From: Desulforegula conservatrix Mb1Pa
Lineage (GTDB): Bacteria; Desulfobacterota; Desulfobacteria; Desulfobacterales; Desulforegulaceae
Direction of reading: 5' to 3'
DNA: 64,000 bases
Assembly (NCBI RefSeq): GCF_000426225.1
Contig: NZ_AUEY01000015.1
Span: 1-64,000, forward strand
Shown here one piece after another: positions 56,512-64,000 of this stretch (position 1 is the stretch's first letter; every line of letters begins with the position of its first letter). Below the pieces are notes generated by a model. The model searched no databases. It was not told where the DNA came from and saw only the letters and a list, made by a program, of their open reading frames with translations. A program made the position numbers and the translations under genes.

Positions 56512-57699
56512 ATGATTGGCATTTCAAAATTATACTGCGGAACAGTAGAGCCATCCGACGCTCTTCGTTATGGACGCCATTCAGGCAGTCTGCCGTCCCA
56601 TCTTCTTCAGTTCTCTTCTGACAAAAAACCAGTTGTTGTCTGGAACATAACCAGAAAATGTAATCTCAAATGCATTCACTGCTATGCCCATGCTACTGAA
56701 GAATCAGGTTTTGACGAACTTACCACAGAAGAAGGCAAAAGACTGATAGACGATCTTGCTTCCTTCGGCTCTCCTGTAATTCTCTTTTCCGGCGGAGAGC
56801 CGCTTGTAAGAAAAGATCTTCCGGATCTTGCCGAATATGCGGTTTCAAAAGGCATGAGGGCAGTTATTTCTACTAATGGGACACTCATAACAAAAGAAAT
56901 GGCACAAACCCTTAAAAGGATCGGTCTTTCATACGTCGGGATCAGTCTTGATGGCATGGAAGATGTCAATGACAGGTTCAGGGCAGTTAAAGGCGCATAC
57001 AAGGCCGCACTTGAAGGCATCAAGAACTGTCAGGAAGCTGGTATCAAAGTTGGTCTGAGATTTACCATAAACAAGCATAATGTTACCGAGATACCGGCAA
57101 TTTTTGATCTGGTTGAAGAAAAAGAAATACCAAGAATCTGCTTTTATCATCTAGTATATTCAGGCAGAGGCTCACAGATGATAGAAGAGGATTTAAGCCT
57201 TGAAGATACAAGAAAAGCCCTTGATATGATAATTGACAGAACAAAGGATCTCCACGACAAAGGCAAACCCAAGGAAGTTCTTACTGTGGATAACCATGCT
57301 GATGGCCCATATATTTATCAAAGACTTCTGAATGAAGATCCTGAAAGAGCCTCAGAGGTTCTTGAGCTTCTGAAAATGAATGAAGGAAACAGCAGCGGAA
57401 GAGGAATCGGTTGTGTAAGCTGGAATGGCGATGTTTTTGCTGATCAGTTCTGGCGCCACCACAGTTTCGGAAATGTAAGACAAAGGCCTTTTTCAGAAAT
57501 CTGGACAAAACCGGATGATGAGCTTCTCATCAAACTTAAGGACAAGAAGAATCACGTGACAGGCAGATGCGCCACATGCAAATGGCTCGACATCTGCGGC
57601 GGCAATTTCAGGGTAAGAGCCGAAGCCGCTCTCGGAGACGTTTGGGCGCCTGATCCGGCATGTTATCTTACTGATGAGGAAATTTCTCAGTCAATATAA
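56512..57699 (+). CDS. ahbC: 12,18-didecarboxysiroheme deacetylase AhbC
   Basis: A 395-residue radical SAM enzyme of the siroheme-dependent haem pathway. It removes the acetate side chains of didecarboxysiroheme to give Fe-coproporphyrin III. The N-terminal MIGISKLYCGTVEPSDALRY is characteristic of AhbC. The radical SAM site is CNLKCIHC (about residues 50-57) with FSGGEPL. A C-terminal SPASM-like cluster region has CVSWNGDVFADQFW and CATCKWLDICGGNFR. hemB and ahbD follow on the same strand. Confidence 0.92.
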   Translation: MIGISKLYCGTVEPSDALRYGRHSGSLPSHLLQFSSDKKPVVVWNITRKCNLKCIHCYAHATEESGFDELTTEEGKRLIDDLASFGSPVILFSGGEPLVRKDLPDLAEYAVSKGMRAVISTNGTLITKEMAQTLKRIGLSYVGISLDGMEDVNDRFRAVKGAYKAALEGIKNCQEAGIKVGLRFTINKHNVTEIPAIFDLVEEKEIPRICFYHLVYSGRGSQMIEEDLSLEDTRKALDMIIDRTKDLHDKGKPKEVLTVDNHADGPYIYQRLLNEDPERASEVLELLKMNEGNSSGRGIGCVSWNGDVFADQFWRHHSFGNVRQRPFSEIWTKPDDELLIKLKDKKNHVTGRCATCKWLDICGGNFRVRAEAALGDVWAPDPACYLTDEEISQSI

Positions 57700-57822
57700 T
57701 GAATGTGTATTGGGTGTTAAAAAGGCCTTATGCCTCCGGCGAGGCTTTATAGCCCAATAGGCCAAAGTCAGACGAAGCGTATTCGTTCGGCTGTTTTGAA
57801 GTTGATAGGGCGAGTGCCTCGA

Positions 57823-57868
57823 GCGGGTCGCTTTTTTATAAAAAAGCTCCGCAAAAAACTTTATGAAT
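57823..57868 (+). repeat. GCGGAGC hairpin repeat, family B
   Basis: CGAGCGGGTCGCTTTTTTAT then AAAAAAGCTCCGCAAAAAACTTT. Confidence 0.8.
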
Positions 57869-57947
57869 TTTTGATCGTAGGGTGCTCAAGCCGCAAGGCT
57901 TGTGCACCACCAAAAATTAAATTGAAATTTAAAAACCCGGAAATAGC

Positions 57948-57992
57948 CTGGAAAGTTCTTTCAGATGAAAGAGTTTTCCAGTTTTTTTCTTG
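57948..57992 (+). terminator. Intrinsic terminator after ahbC
   Basis: CTGGAAAGTTCTTTC pairs with GAAAGAGTTTTCCAG over 15 bp (two G-U) and is followed by seven T. Confidence 0.85.
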
Positions 57993-58026
57993 AAACAGAA
58001 AACACCAAAAATAATAAGGAGTAAAA

Positions 58027-58998
58027 ATGCTCTTTCCAGAATACAGGCCACGCAGAATGAGAAGAACCGAAGCATTAAGAAGAATGATAAGGGAAACGGT
58101 TCTTACTCCGAATGATTTGATACTTCCTCTTTTTGCAGTTCATGGCAAGGGAGTTAAAAATCCCATTGATTCAATGCCAGGCCAGTTTCAGCTTTCAATT
58201 GAATATATTGCAGAAATGGCTAAAGAGGCTTACAAGCTCGGAATTCCGGCTGTAATGCTTTTTGGAGTGCCAAAGACAAAAAATGCCCTCGGCACAGAAG
58301 CTTACGCAAAGGACGGAATCGTCCAGACCGCGATCAGGGCAGTAAAAAACAAGGTGCCTGAGATGGTTGTCATCACAGATGTCTGCATGTGCCAATATAC
58401 TGACCACGGGCATTGCGGAATCCTTGAAAAAACCGAAGTCAATAATGACGCAACCATTGAAATCCTTGCAAACATAGCTGTTTCCCACGCAAAATCAGGA
58501 TCAGACATGGTGGCACCGTCTGACATGATGGACGGAAGAGTAGGTGAAATCAGGGAAGCACTCGATGACAACAGTTATTATAATATTCCGATCATGTCAT
58601 ATGCCGTAAAATACTGCTCTGCATTTTACGGCCCTTTCAGACAGGCCGCCCATTCCGCGCCAAAGGCAGGCGACAGAAAATCCTATCAGATGGATCCTGC
58701 AAATATCCTCGAAGCAGTAAGAGAAGCGTCCATGGATGTTGAGGAAGGCGCGGACATCATAATGGTAAAACCAGCCCTTTCATATCTTGATGTAATTTCA
58801 AAAATTAGGGATGAGGTTGATCTGCCTGTTGCAGCTTATAACGTAAGTGGTGAATACGCCATGATCAAGGCAGCAGAAAAACTTGGGTGGGTGGACGGAG
58901 CAAAAATCACCATGGAAATCCTTACATCCATAAAAAGAGCCGGAGCAGACATGATTCTATCCTACTCTGCCATGGAAGCGGCGAAGATGATGGCTTAA
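58027..58998 (+). CDS. hemB: Delta-aminolevulinic acid dehydratase (porphobilinogen synthase)
   Basis: A 323-residue enzyme that condenses two 5-aminolevulinate to porphobilinogen. It has RRMRRTEALRRMIRET, the Cys-type metal site DVCMCQYTDHGHCGIL (zinc form), PSDMMDGRVGEIREALD, YAVKYCSAFYGPFR and Schiff-base-region IIMVKPALSYLDVI. AAGGAG precedes the ATG. It sits between ahbC and ahbD, giving three steps of tetrapyrrole and haem synthesis. Confidence 0.97.
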   Translation: MLFPEYRPRRMRRTEALRRMIRETVLTPNDLILPLFAVHGKGVKNPIDSMPGQFQLSIEYIAEMAKEAYKLGIPAVMLFGVPKTKNALGTEAYAKDGIVQTAIRAVKNKVPEMVVITDVCMCQYTDHGHCGILEKTEVNNDATIEILANIAVSHAKSGSDMVAPSDMMDGRVGEIREALDDNSYYNIPIMSYAVKYCSAFYGPFRQAAHSAPKAGDRKSYQMDPANILEAVREASMDVEEGADIIMVKPALSYLDVISKIRDEVDLPVAAYNVSGEYAMIKAAEKLGWVDGAKITMEILTSIKRAGADMILSYSAMEAAKMMA

Positions 58999-59122
58999 AA
59001 AGATTAAATTGGTGCGCAAGCCTTGAGGCTTGAGCATCCTACTGTTAAGAAACAATTGCAGATTTTTGATTGATGATTTTGAAATACTGATTTGTCATTT
59101 GCAGTCAAAAATCCAAAATCGG

Positions 59123-59172
59123 TTAAGTTTTTTGCGGAGCTTTTTTACAAAAAAGCGACCCGCCGGAGGCAC
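59123..59172 (-). repeat. GCGGAGC hairpin repeat, family B (inverted)
   Basis: AGTTTTTTGCGGAGCTTTTTTACAAAAAAGCGACCCGCCGGAGGC. It ends six bases before the ahbD start, and its GGAGG serves as the ribosome site. Confidence 0.85.
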
Positions 59173-59177
59173 CTCAA

Positions 59178-60281
59178 ATGAAACACGGACATCAAGCGGG
59201 AGCTGGCCATCACGCACAACATAAAAAAGAAGCGGAACTCAGGCTTGTTGCCTGGGAAATCACTAGAAACTGCAACCTAAACTGCGTACACTGCAGGGCA
59301 GCTGCAACTATGGGACCTTATGAAGGCGAGCTCGACACAAAAGCCTGCCTCACCCTACTCGACCAGATAGCTGAGGTTGGTCAGCCTATAGTGATTCTTA
59401 CCGGCGGAGAGCCTTTATTAAGGCCAGATATTTTTGAAGTTGCATCTTACGGAACCTCAAAAGGTCTGAGAATGGTAATGGCTGTCAACGGTACTCTTGT
59501 GACACCTGAAACAGCTGTTAAAATGGCTGAAAGCGGAATAAAAAGAATCAGCATAAGCATAGACGGCGCAACCAAGGAAGTTCACGATAACTTCAGGGGA
59601 GTTCCCGGAGCTTTTGAAGGTGCCATGAGCGGCATAAAACTCGCTAAAGCGGCGGGCATAGAATTTCAGGTAAATACAACAATAACACAGAGAAATATTG
59701 ATCAGATTCCGCATATCCTGAAACTTGCCGAAGATCTTGGCGCAGCAGCACTTCATATTTTTCTTCTTGTTCCTACTGGCCGAGGCAAATACATCGCAAC
59801 AGAAGGTATAGACGCTGAAACATACGAAAAAACACTGAACTGGTTCTATGATCAGAGGGAAAAGACAAAACTTCAGCTTAAAGCCACCTGCGCACCTCAT
59901 TATTACAGAATCCTGAGACAAAGAGCAAAGGAAGAAGGCAAGACCGTCACCTTTGACACCCACGGCCTGGACGCTGTTACGAGGGGTTGCCTTGGCGGCA
60001 CAGGTTTCTGCTTTGTCTCACATACCGGAGTCGTTCAACCTTGCGGGTTCCTTGATCTGAACAGCGGAAACATAACAGAGGATTCGTTCGTAAATGTATG
60101 GAAAAACTCTGAAGTGTTTAAAAATCTACGTAACTATTCTCTCTATACCGGGAAATGCGGTGCATGCGAATACAAGGGCGTGTGCGGAGGATGCAGGGCA
60201 AGGGCATATGAGGCGACCAACGGGGATTATCTCTCCGAAGAGCCTCTTTGCACTTACTCACCAGCTGGCATGGCTCTATAA
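59178..60281 (+). CDS. ahbD: Haem synthase AhbD (radical SAM)
   Basis: A 367-residue radical SAM enzyme that oxidatively decarboxylates Fe-coproporphyrin III to haem b. A His-rich N-terminus (MKHGHQAGAGHHAQHKK) precedes the radical SAM motif CNLNCVHC (about residues 32-39) and LTGGEPLL. The C-terminal second cluster region contains VVQPCGFLDL and CGACEYKGVCGGCRARAYE, as in AhbD. The GGAGG in front of the start belongs to an inverted family B repeat, so the repeat supplies the ribosome-binding site. Confidence 0.9.
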   Translation: MKHGHQAGAGHHAQHKKEAELRLVAWEITRNCNLNCVHCRAAATMGPYEGELDTKACLTLLDQIAEVGQPIVILTGGEPLLRPDIFEVASYGTSKGLRMVMAVNGTLVTPETAVKMAESGIKRISISIDGATKEVHDNFRGVPGAFEGAMSGIKLAKAAGIEFQVNTTITQRNIDQIPHILKLAEDLGAAALHIFLLVPTGRGKYIATEGIDAETYEKTLNWFYDQREKTKLQLKATCAPHYYRILRQRAKEEGKTVTFDTHGLDAVTRGCLGGTGFCFVSHTGVVQPCGFLDLNSGNITEDSFVNVWKNSEVFKNLRNYSLYTGKCGACEYKGVCGGCRARAYEATNGDYLSEEPLCTYSPAGMAL

Positions 60282-60849
60282 AAAATGGCTGTGTTCACGT
60301 CAAAAAACTTTATATTTTTATTATGATTAGACGCAAAAAAGCCTGAATTTGTATGTGCTCTGTCTTATATACTCATCAATGTAACATCTTGAACATTTGA
60401 AATGAGATAGGCCGTTTGAATGGCAAGCCTGTTGTTGCATTATTACTGGAAAACCCTTTTGAAAAAGGGTTTTCCAGACCTTTCCCAAAACTTTTATGTT
60501 TTTTTATTACGAGTTGAGAGCATCTGTTTTTCAAACAAAAGAACCCATAACCGAAAAGTTTTTGCCAAGCTTTTTTCAAAAAGCGACCCACCTGAGGCTA
60601 TTTTTATAAAAATATTAAGTAGTTATTGAAACAATAAAGCTTTCCACACTTAAAAAAGCATAGCCTAAAAAATCAGAATGACTTCTCCTGGAGCTGTACC
60701 TTTTTTGCCGGCTTGCCGCAACCCCATCAACAGCATTGACCCGCGACTATTTCCTCTGATATAGGATTTCGGCACAGCAAATAATAATTTATCAAAAACA
60801 GCATCTGCTCGAATCTCTATTTAGGATTTCTATTTAAAATTCATTAAGC
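60282..60849. other. Gene-free stretch before smc
   Basis: This contains a 15-bp perfect hairpin (60446-60477), an inverted family B repeat (60554-60602) and otherwise nothing I can identify. No promoter for smc was recognised. Confidence 0.6.
60446..60477 (+). terminator. Hairpin, possible terminator of the ahb genes
   Basis: CTGGAAAACCCTTTT pairs perfectly with AAAAGGGTTTTCCAG around a 2-base loop. A long T-run is lacking, so the terminator call is tentative. Confidence 0.5.
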
Positions 60850-63800
60850 ATGAAAATCAAAACACTAGAAATATGCGGATTTAAATCCTTTCCAGAGAAG
60901 ACCGTCATTAATTTCCCCAAAGGCATTTCTGCGATTGTCGGGCCAAATGGTTGCGGCAAAAGCAATGTAATTGACGCCATGAGGTGGATCATGGGCGAGC
61001 AGAATGTAAGAAATCTAAGAGGAAGAACTTCCGAAGACATTATATTTGCAGGAACAGAAGCAAAACAGCAGCTCAATATGGCAGAAGTGTCCGTGACACT
61101 GATCAATGACGACGGCAGACTGCCTGATGTCTACAATGATTATTCTGAAATAATGATCACAAGGCGGCTTTACCGATCAGGAGAAAGCGAATACAAAATA
61201 AACCGCCATCCATGCAGGTTAAAAGACATCCATGACATTTTCATGGGGAGCGGGGCAGGTAAAAAATCATTTGCTGTCATCCAGCAGGGCAATATTGGCG
61301 CAATAACTGATGCAAGCCCTGAGGAAAGAAGATTTTTTGTCGAAGAAGCTGCCGGAGTTACAAAATACAAGGCCAGAAAAGACGAAACACTCAAAAAAAT
61401 AGACGCCACAAATGAAAATCTCCTCAGAGTCGAAGATATTATATCTGAAGTAAAACGTCAGATGGACAGCCTTTCAGCCCAGGCAAAAAAGGCTGAACGC
61501 TTCAAGGAATATCAGAAAGAAATAAAAAAGCTTGAACTTGCAATTTCAGCGGTAAAATATTCGGAGCTTAACGATAATTCCAATCTGATCAACGAAAAGC
61601 TCACAATCCTCAGAAATACCGAATTAATCATAAATTCCCAGATTAGTGAAACAGGCGCTGGCCTTGCCAAGGAAAAGCTTGAACTTGATCTTTCGGATGA
61701 AACTATAGCCCGCCTAACTTCTGAAAGGTATGAAAAACTCAGACTGACAGATCAGGCTGAATCAGAGCTCAAACACTGCAATGCCGAAAAAACACGCCTT
61801 GAAAAGGAGATTGAGGATACAGGCTCAAGAATTGAAAAATCAAACGAAGAAGCAAGGAGCATGGATGATGAAATAACCCAGGCCGCTTCGGAGCTTGAAA
61901 TTCTTGAAAAGCAGATAAAAGAGCTGGAAGAAAAAAAGCTTCAGGCCGAATCGTCATCCGTACGCCTTAAAAAAGCTGTTTCAAGGCTTGAAAGACTCGG
62001 ATCTGAAATGAACAGGAAGTACACTGAGACAGTTGCTTTCCACGCAAGAATATCCTCTTCCATGAAGTCATCAGAAGGTGCCCTTGAAAGTATTAAATCA
62101 AGGCTGAGACGACTTGACGAGGAAGCAGAAGCTTCAAAGAAAAATCTCAAAGAATTTGAAACCTCAAAAAGAACTGCTGACGAAGATCTCGAAGGCATTC
62201 TGTGCGACATGAGGGATTCTGCCGAGGATATGTCAAAAGCCCAGAAAAGGCTTTCTGAGAGTAACTCTGCCTTGGAAGCTGCTACATCAGCGCTTAAGGA
62301 CTCTGAATTCAGACAAAAAGGACTTCTGTCTGAACTTGGCACCTTAAAAAAAATGGATGAAAGCATGACAGGCTTTGGCGAAGGACTAAAAATGCTTTGC
62401 CGGGATCCCAATGTCTCTGACAGCCTTTCGGTCTTTGCCGATCAGTTCATAATTGAGGCTGGATATGAGAGAGCGGTTGAAGCGGCACTTGGAGAATCAG
62501 CCCTTTTTCTTTATGCAAATGAACAGGAAACGGTTTTTGAAGCCTTAAAGCTTCTTAAAGATAAAAAAGCTGGCAGATGCGGATTCATATTACATTCCAA
62601 TCATTTGATACCTGCTACAAAAACGAATCTGAAAGACCATGCGCGGGAAATACTTGAATTTGTAAGACCACTTCCTGGTTTTGAAATAACTGTCGACGCT
62701 CTTTTAGCAAATATTTTTTTAGTTGAAGACATATACAGCATTAAATCAATACCTGAAAATCTGCTCGCAAATTCAACAATTGTGACCCAAGCTGGCGATG
62801 TGGTCAAAAATGGTTTCTTATTCAGCGGAGGAAGTGATGAAGGCAACTCAGGCATATTCGAAAAAAAGAACAGAATAAGATTCCTTGAGCATGGAATCTT
62901 AGAAGGCACATCTGAACTCGAAGCCTTGGAAATAAAGGTTTCAGAAGCAAAGAATCACATAGAGTCAGCCAGAAAGAATCTCGCTGAGGTTACTGAGACT
63001 CATAACGCCTGCATTCATGACAAACAGGAAGTTGAGCGCAAAATTTTTCAGATAGAGGAATCTATTAAACATGCAAGGAAAAGATCTGAAATAGTTATCC
63101 TTGAACAGGATCAGCTCTCAGGAGAGCTTGAGGACATGGAGATAAAGGTATCAAAGGACAAAAAGCAGTTCCTTGAAGCCGAAAAAAACATAGACCTCAT
63201 AAAAATCATTCTTGAAAAAATCAGAATAAAAACTGATCAGATAAGACAAAAAACAGAATCTTCATCAGGAAGTCTTTCTGAAATAATTGGAGCATTCTCA
63301 GGAGCTAAAAGCAGGTATTCCGGAGCAAAAAGCCAGCTTGAAAGACTTGTAAAATTCAGGGATGACAGTAAATCACGCCTTGAGCAGATGTTGACCCAAA
63401 TTGCTGAAAAAAAAGCAGATCTTGATAAAACCGAATTAAGGGCCGAGGAAACAAGGAAAAGCATTCATCTTCTTGGAGAAACCCTTGCTGAATTATCTGA
63501 AAGCCTCGAACAATCAAGAGAAGCCAATAACAGCATAAAAGAAAGAGTCAAAGAGCTGATCTCCCGCCACGATGGACTTCAGAAAAAAAATGATCTGATC
63601 AAGGATGAAATCAGGAATTCCGAATCTGACAAATCACAGATGGATATCCAGATGCAGGCCATTGAGACAAGAATTTCAGAAAAATACCATATTCCAATGT
63701 CCGAATGCCTGGAAAACTTCAAAAGCATTTCAGACCTTATTTCAGTTCAAGACATGGAGCAGAGCCTTGCAGCTTTCAAGAAAAGAATAGCAGCGCTCGG

Positions 63801-64000
63801 CGAAGTTAATATGACCGCAATCAGGGAATATGAAGAGTTAAAGGAACGTTTTGACTTTCTGACTACCCAGAAAGATGATCTTGTAGCAACAATTGAAGAC
63901 CTTCAAAGCATAATCAGAAAAATAAACCGTATAACACAGGAAAAATTCATAGAGACCTTTGAGCAGATCAATTTGAAGCTCAAAGAGGTCTTCCCACTTC
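60850..64000 (+). CDS. smc: Chromosome segregation protein SMC (3' end beyond window)
   Basis: About 1050 codons are present and the gene runs off the right edge. Residues 1-170 form the N-terminal ATPase lobe: MKIKTLEICGFKSFPEKTVI, Walker A GPNGCGKSN, the Q-loop FAVIQQGNIGAITDASPEER and EEAAGVTKYKARK. Long coiled coils then flank a hinge domain at about residues 500-660 (ADQFIIEAGYERAVEAALGE ... GDVVKNGFLFSGG). ALGEVNMTAIREYEELKERF near the end starts the C-terminal lobe; the signature and Walker B lie outside. No strong Shine-Dalgarno sequence precedes the ATG. Confidence 0.95.
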   Translation, partial: MKIKTLEICGFKSFPEKTVINFPKGISAIVGPNGCGKSNVIDAMRWIMGEQNVRNLRGRTSEDIIFAGTEAKQQLNMAEVSVTLINDDGRLPDVYNDYSEIMITRRLYRSGESEYKINRHPCRLKDIHDIFMGSGAGKKSFAVIQQGNIGAITDASPEERRFFVEEAAGVTKYKARKDETLKKIDATNENLLRVEDIISEVKRQMDSLSAQAKKAERFKEYQKEIKKLELAISAVKYSELNDNSNLINEKLTILRNTELIINSQISETGAGLAKEKLELDLSDETIARLTSERYEKLRLTDQAESELKHCNAEKTRLEKEIEDTGSRIEKSNEEARSMDDEITQAASELEILEKQIKELEEKKLQAESSSVRLKKAVSRLERLGSEMNRKYTETVAFHARISSSMKSSEGALESIKSRLRRLDEEAEASKKNLKEFETSKRTADEDLEGILCDMRDSAEDMSKAQKRLSESNSALEAATSALKDSEFRQKGLLSELGTLKKMDESMTGFGEGLKMLCRDPNVSDSLSVFADQFIIEAGYERAVEAALGESALFLYANEQETVFEALKLLKDKKAGRCGFILHSNHLIPATKTNLKDHAREILEFVRPLPGFEITVDALLANIFLVEDIYSIKSIPENLLANSTIVTQAGDVVKNGFLFSGGSDEGNSGIFEKKNRIRFLEHGILEGTSELEALEIKVSEAKNHIESARKNLAEVTETHNACIHDKQEVERKIFQIEESIKHARKRSEIVILEQDQLSGELEDMEIKVSKDKKQFLEAEKNIDLIKIILEKIRIKTDQIRQKTESSSGSLSEIIGAFSGAKSRYSGAKSQLERLVKFRDDSKSRLEQMLTQIAEKKADLDKTELRAEETRKSIHLLGETLAELSESLEQSREANNSIKERVKELISRHDGLQKKNDLIKDEIRNSESDKSQMDIQMQAIETRISEKYHIPMSECLENFKSISDLISVQDMEQSLAAFKKRIAALGEVNMTAIREYEELKERFDFLTTQKDDLVATIEDLQSIIRKINRITQEKFIETFEQINLKLKEVFPL

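Larger units (their letters stand above)
57700..58026. other. ahbC-hemB spacer with repeats and a terminator
   Basis: The spacer holds a family B repeat (57823-57868), a GTGCTCAAGCCGCAAGGCTTG hairpin (about 57888-57906) that recurs inverted after hemB, and an intrinsic terminator at 57948-57992. No gene was recognised. Confidence 0.7.

Noticed and set aside
57730-57993. Open frame of 87 codons between ahbC and hemB
   Set aside because: It spans a family B repeat and a terminator; no protein similarity recognised.

Overview
The window looks like part of the chromosome of an anaerobic, diazotrophic Desulfobacterota (sulfate-reducer type, Desulfobacterales-like). That placement is inferred from four things: a Clostridium/methanogen-style nif operon with two nifI genes, the siroheme-dependent haem pathway (ahbC-hemB-ahbD), a HesB-like selenoprotein read through an in-frame TGA, and abundant hairpin repeats between genes. 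No rRNA, tRNA or CRISPR array was seen.

Positions 1-3540. At the left edge, on the minus strand, is the 5' part of a probable group II intron sitting directly after an intrinsic terminator. That terminator closes a HesB/IscA-like selenoprotein gene (288-617). A c-di-GMP group follows: PilZ protein, membrane GGDEF cyclase, and a divergent PilZ protein.

Positions 3700-18142, all minus strand: the nitrogen-fixation region. Read in the direction of transcription it is nifH-nifI1-nifI2-nifD-nifK-nifE-nifN-nifB-2Fe2S ferredoxin-GNAT, then modA-modB-modC-nifV. A sigma-54 promoter lies about 110 bp upstream of nifH. The set covers nitrogenase, its PII-type switch-off proteins, the FeMo-co scaffold and radical SAM enzyme, a dedicated ferredoxin, molybdate uptake and homocitrate synthesis. 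nifA, nifU and nifS are not in the window. Most gaps inside the operon carry hairpin repeats.

Positions 19245-45137, nearly all plus strand: a decayed Rpn nuclease gene, then a Wzx/Wzy-type exopolysaccharide locus that is visibly more AT-rich. It encodes a flippase, two polymerase/ligase proteins, an unusual nucleotidyltransferase-thymidylate-kinase-like fusion with an APH-like kinase, three glycosyltransferases, GDP-fucose enzymes, a priming phosphoglycosyltransferase, a secreted Gly/Pro-rich protein, an outer-membrane beta-barrel, a short OPX (Wza-like) protein, a Wzc-like tyrosine kinase, a PHP phosphatase, a SurA-like protein, a HAMP-only membrane protein and a secreted HExxH protein. Remnants of an acetyltransferase and a toxin-antitoxin pair lie inside it. 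A 1710-residue hybrid histidine kinase (45243-50375) faces the locus convergently.

Positions 50746-64000: housekeeping genes pyrG and eno, an LPP20-like lipoprotein, a ClpX-like AAA+ paralogue without the zinc domain, the ahbC-hemB-ahbD haem genes, and the first 1050 codons of smc, cut by the right edge.

At least four families of short hairpin repeats are scattered through the window. Two of them supply the 3' coding ends of EPS genes.
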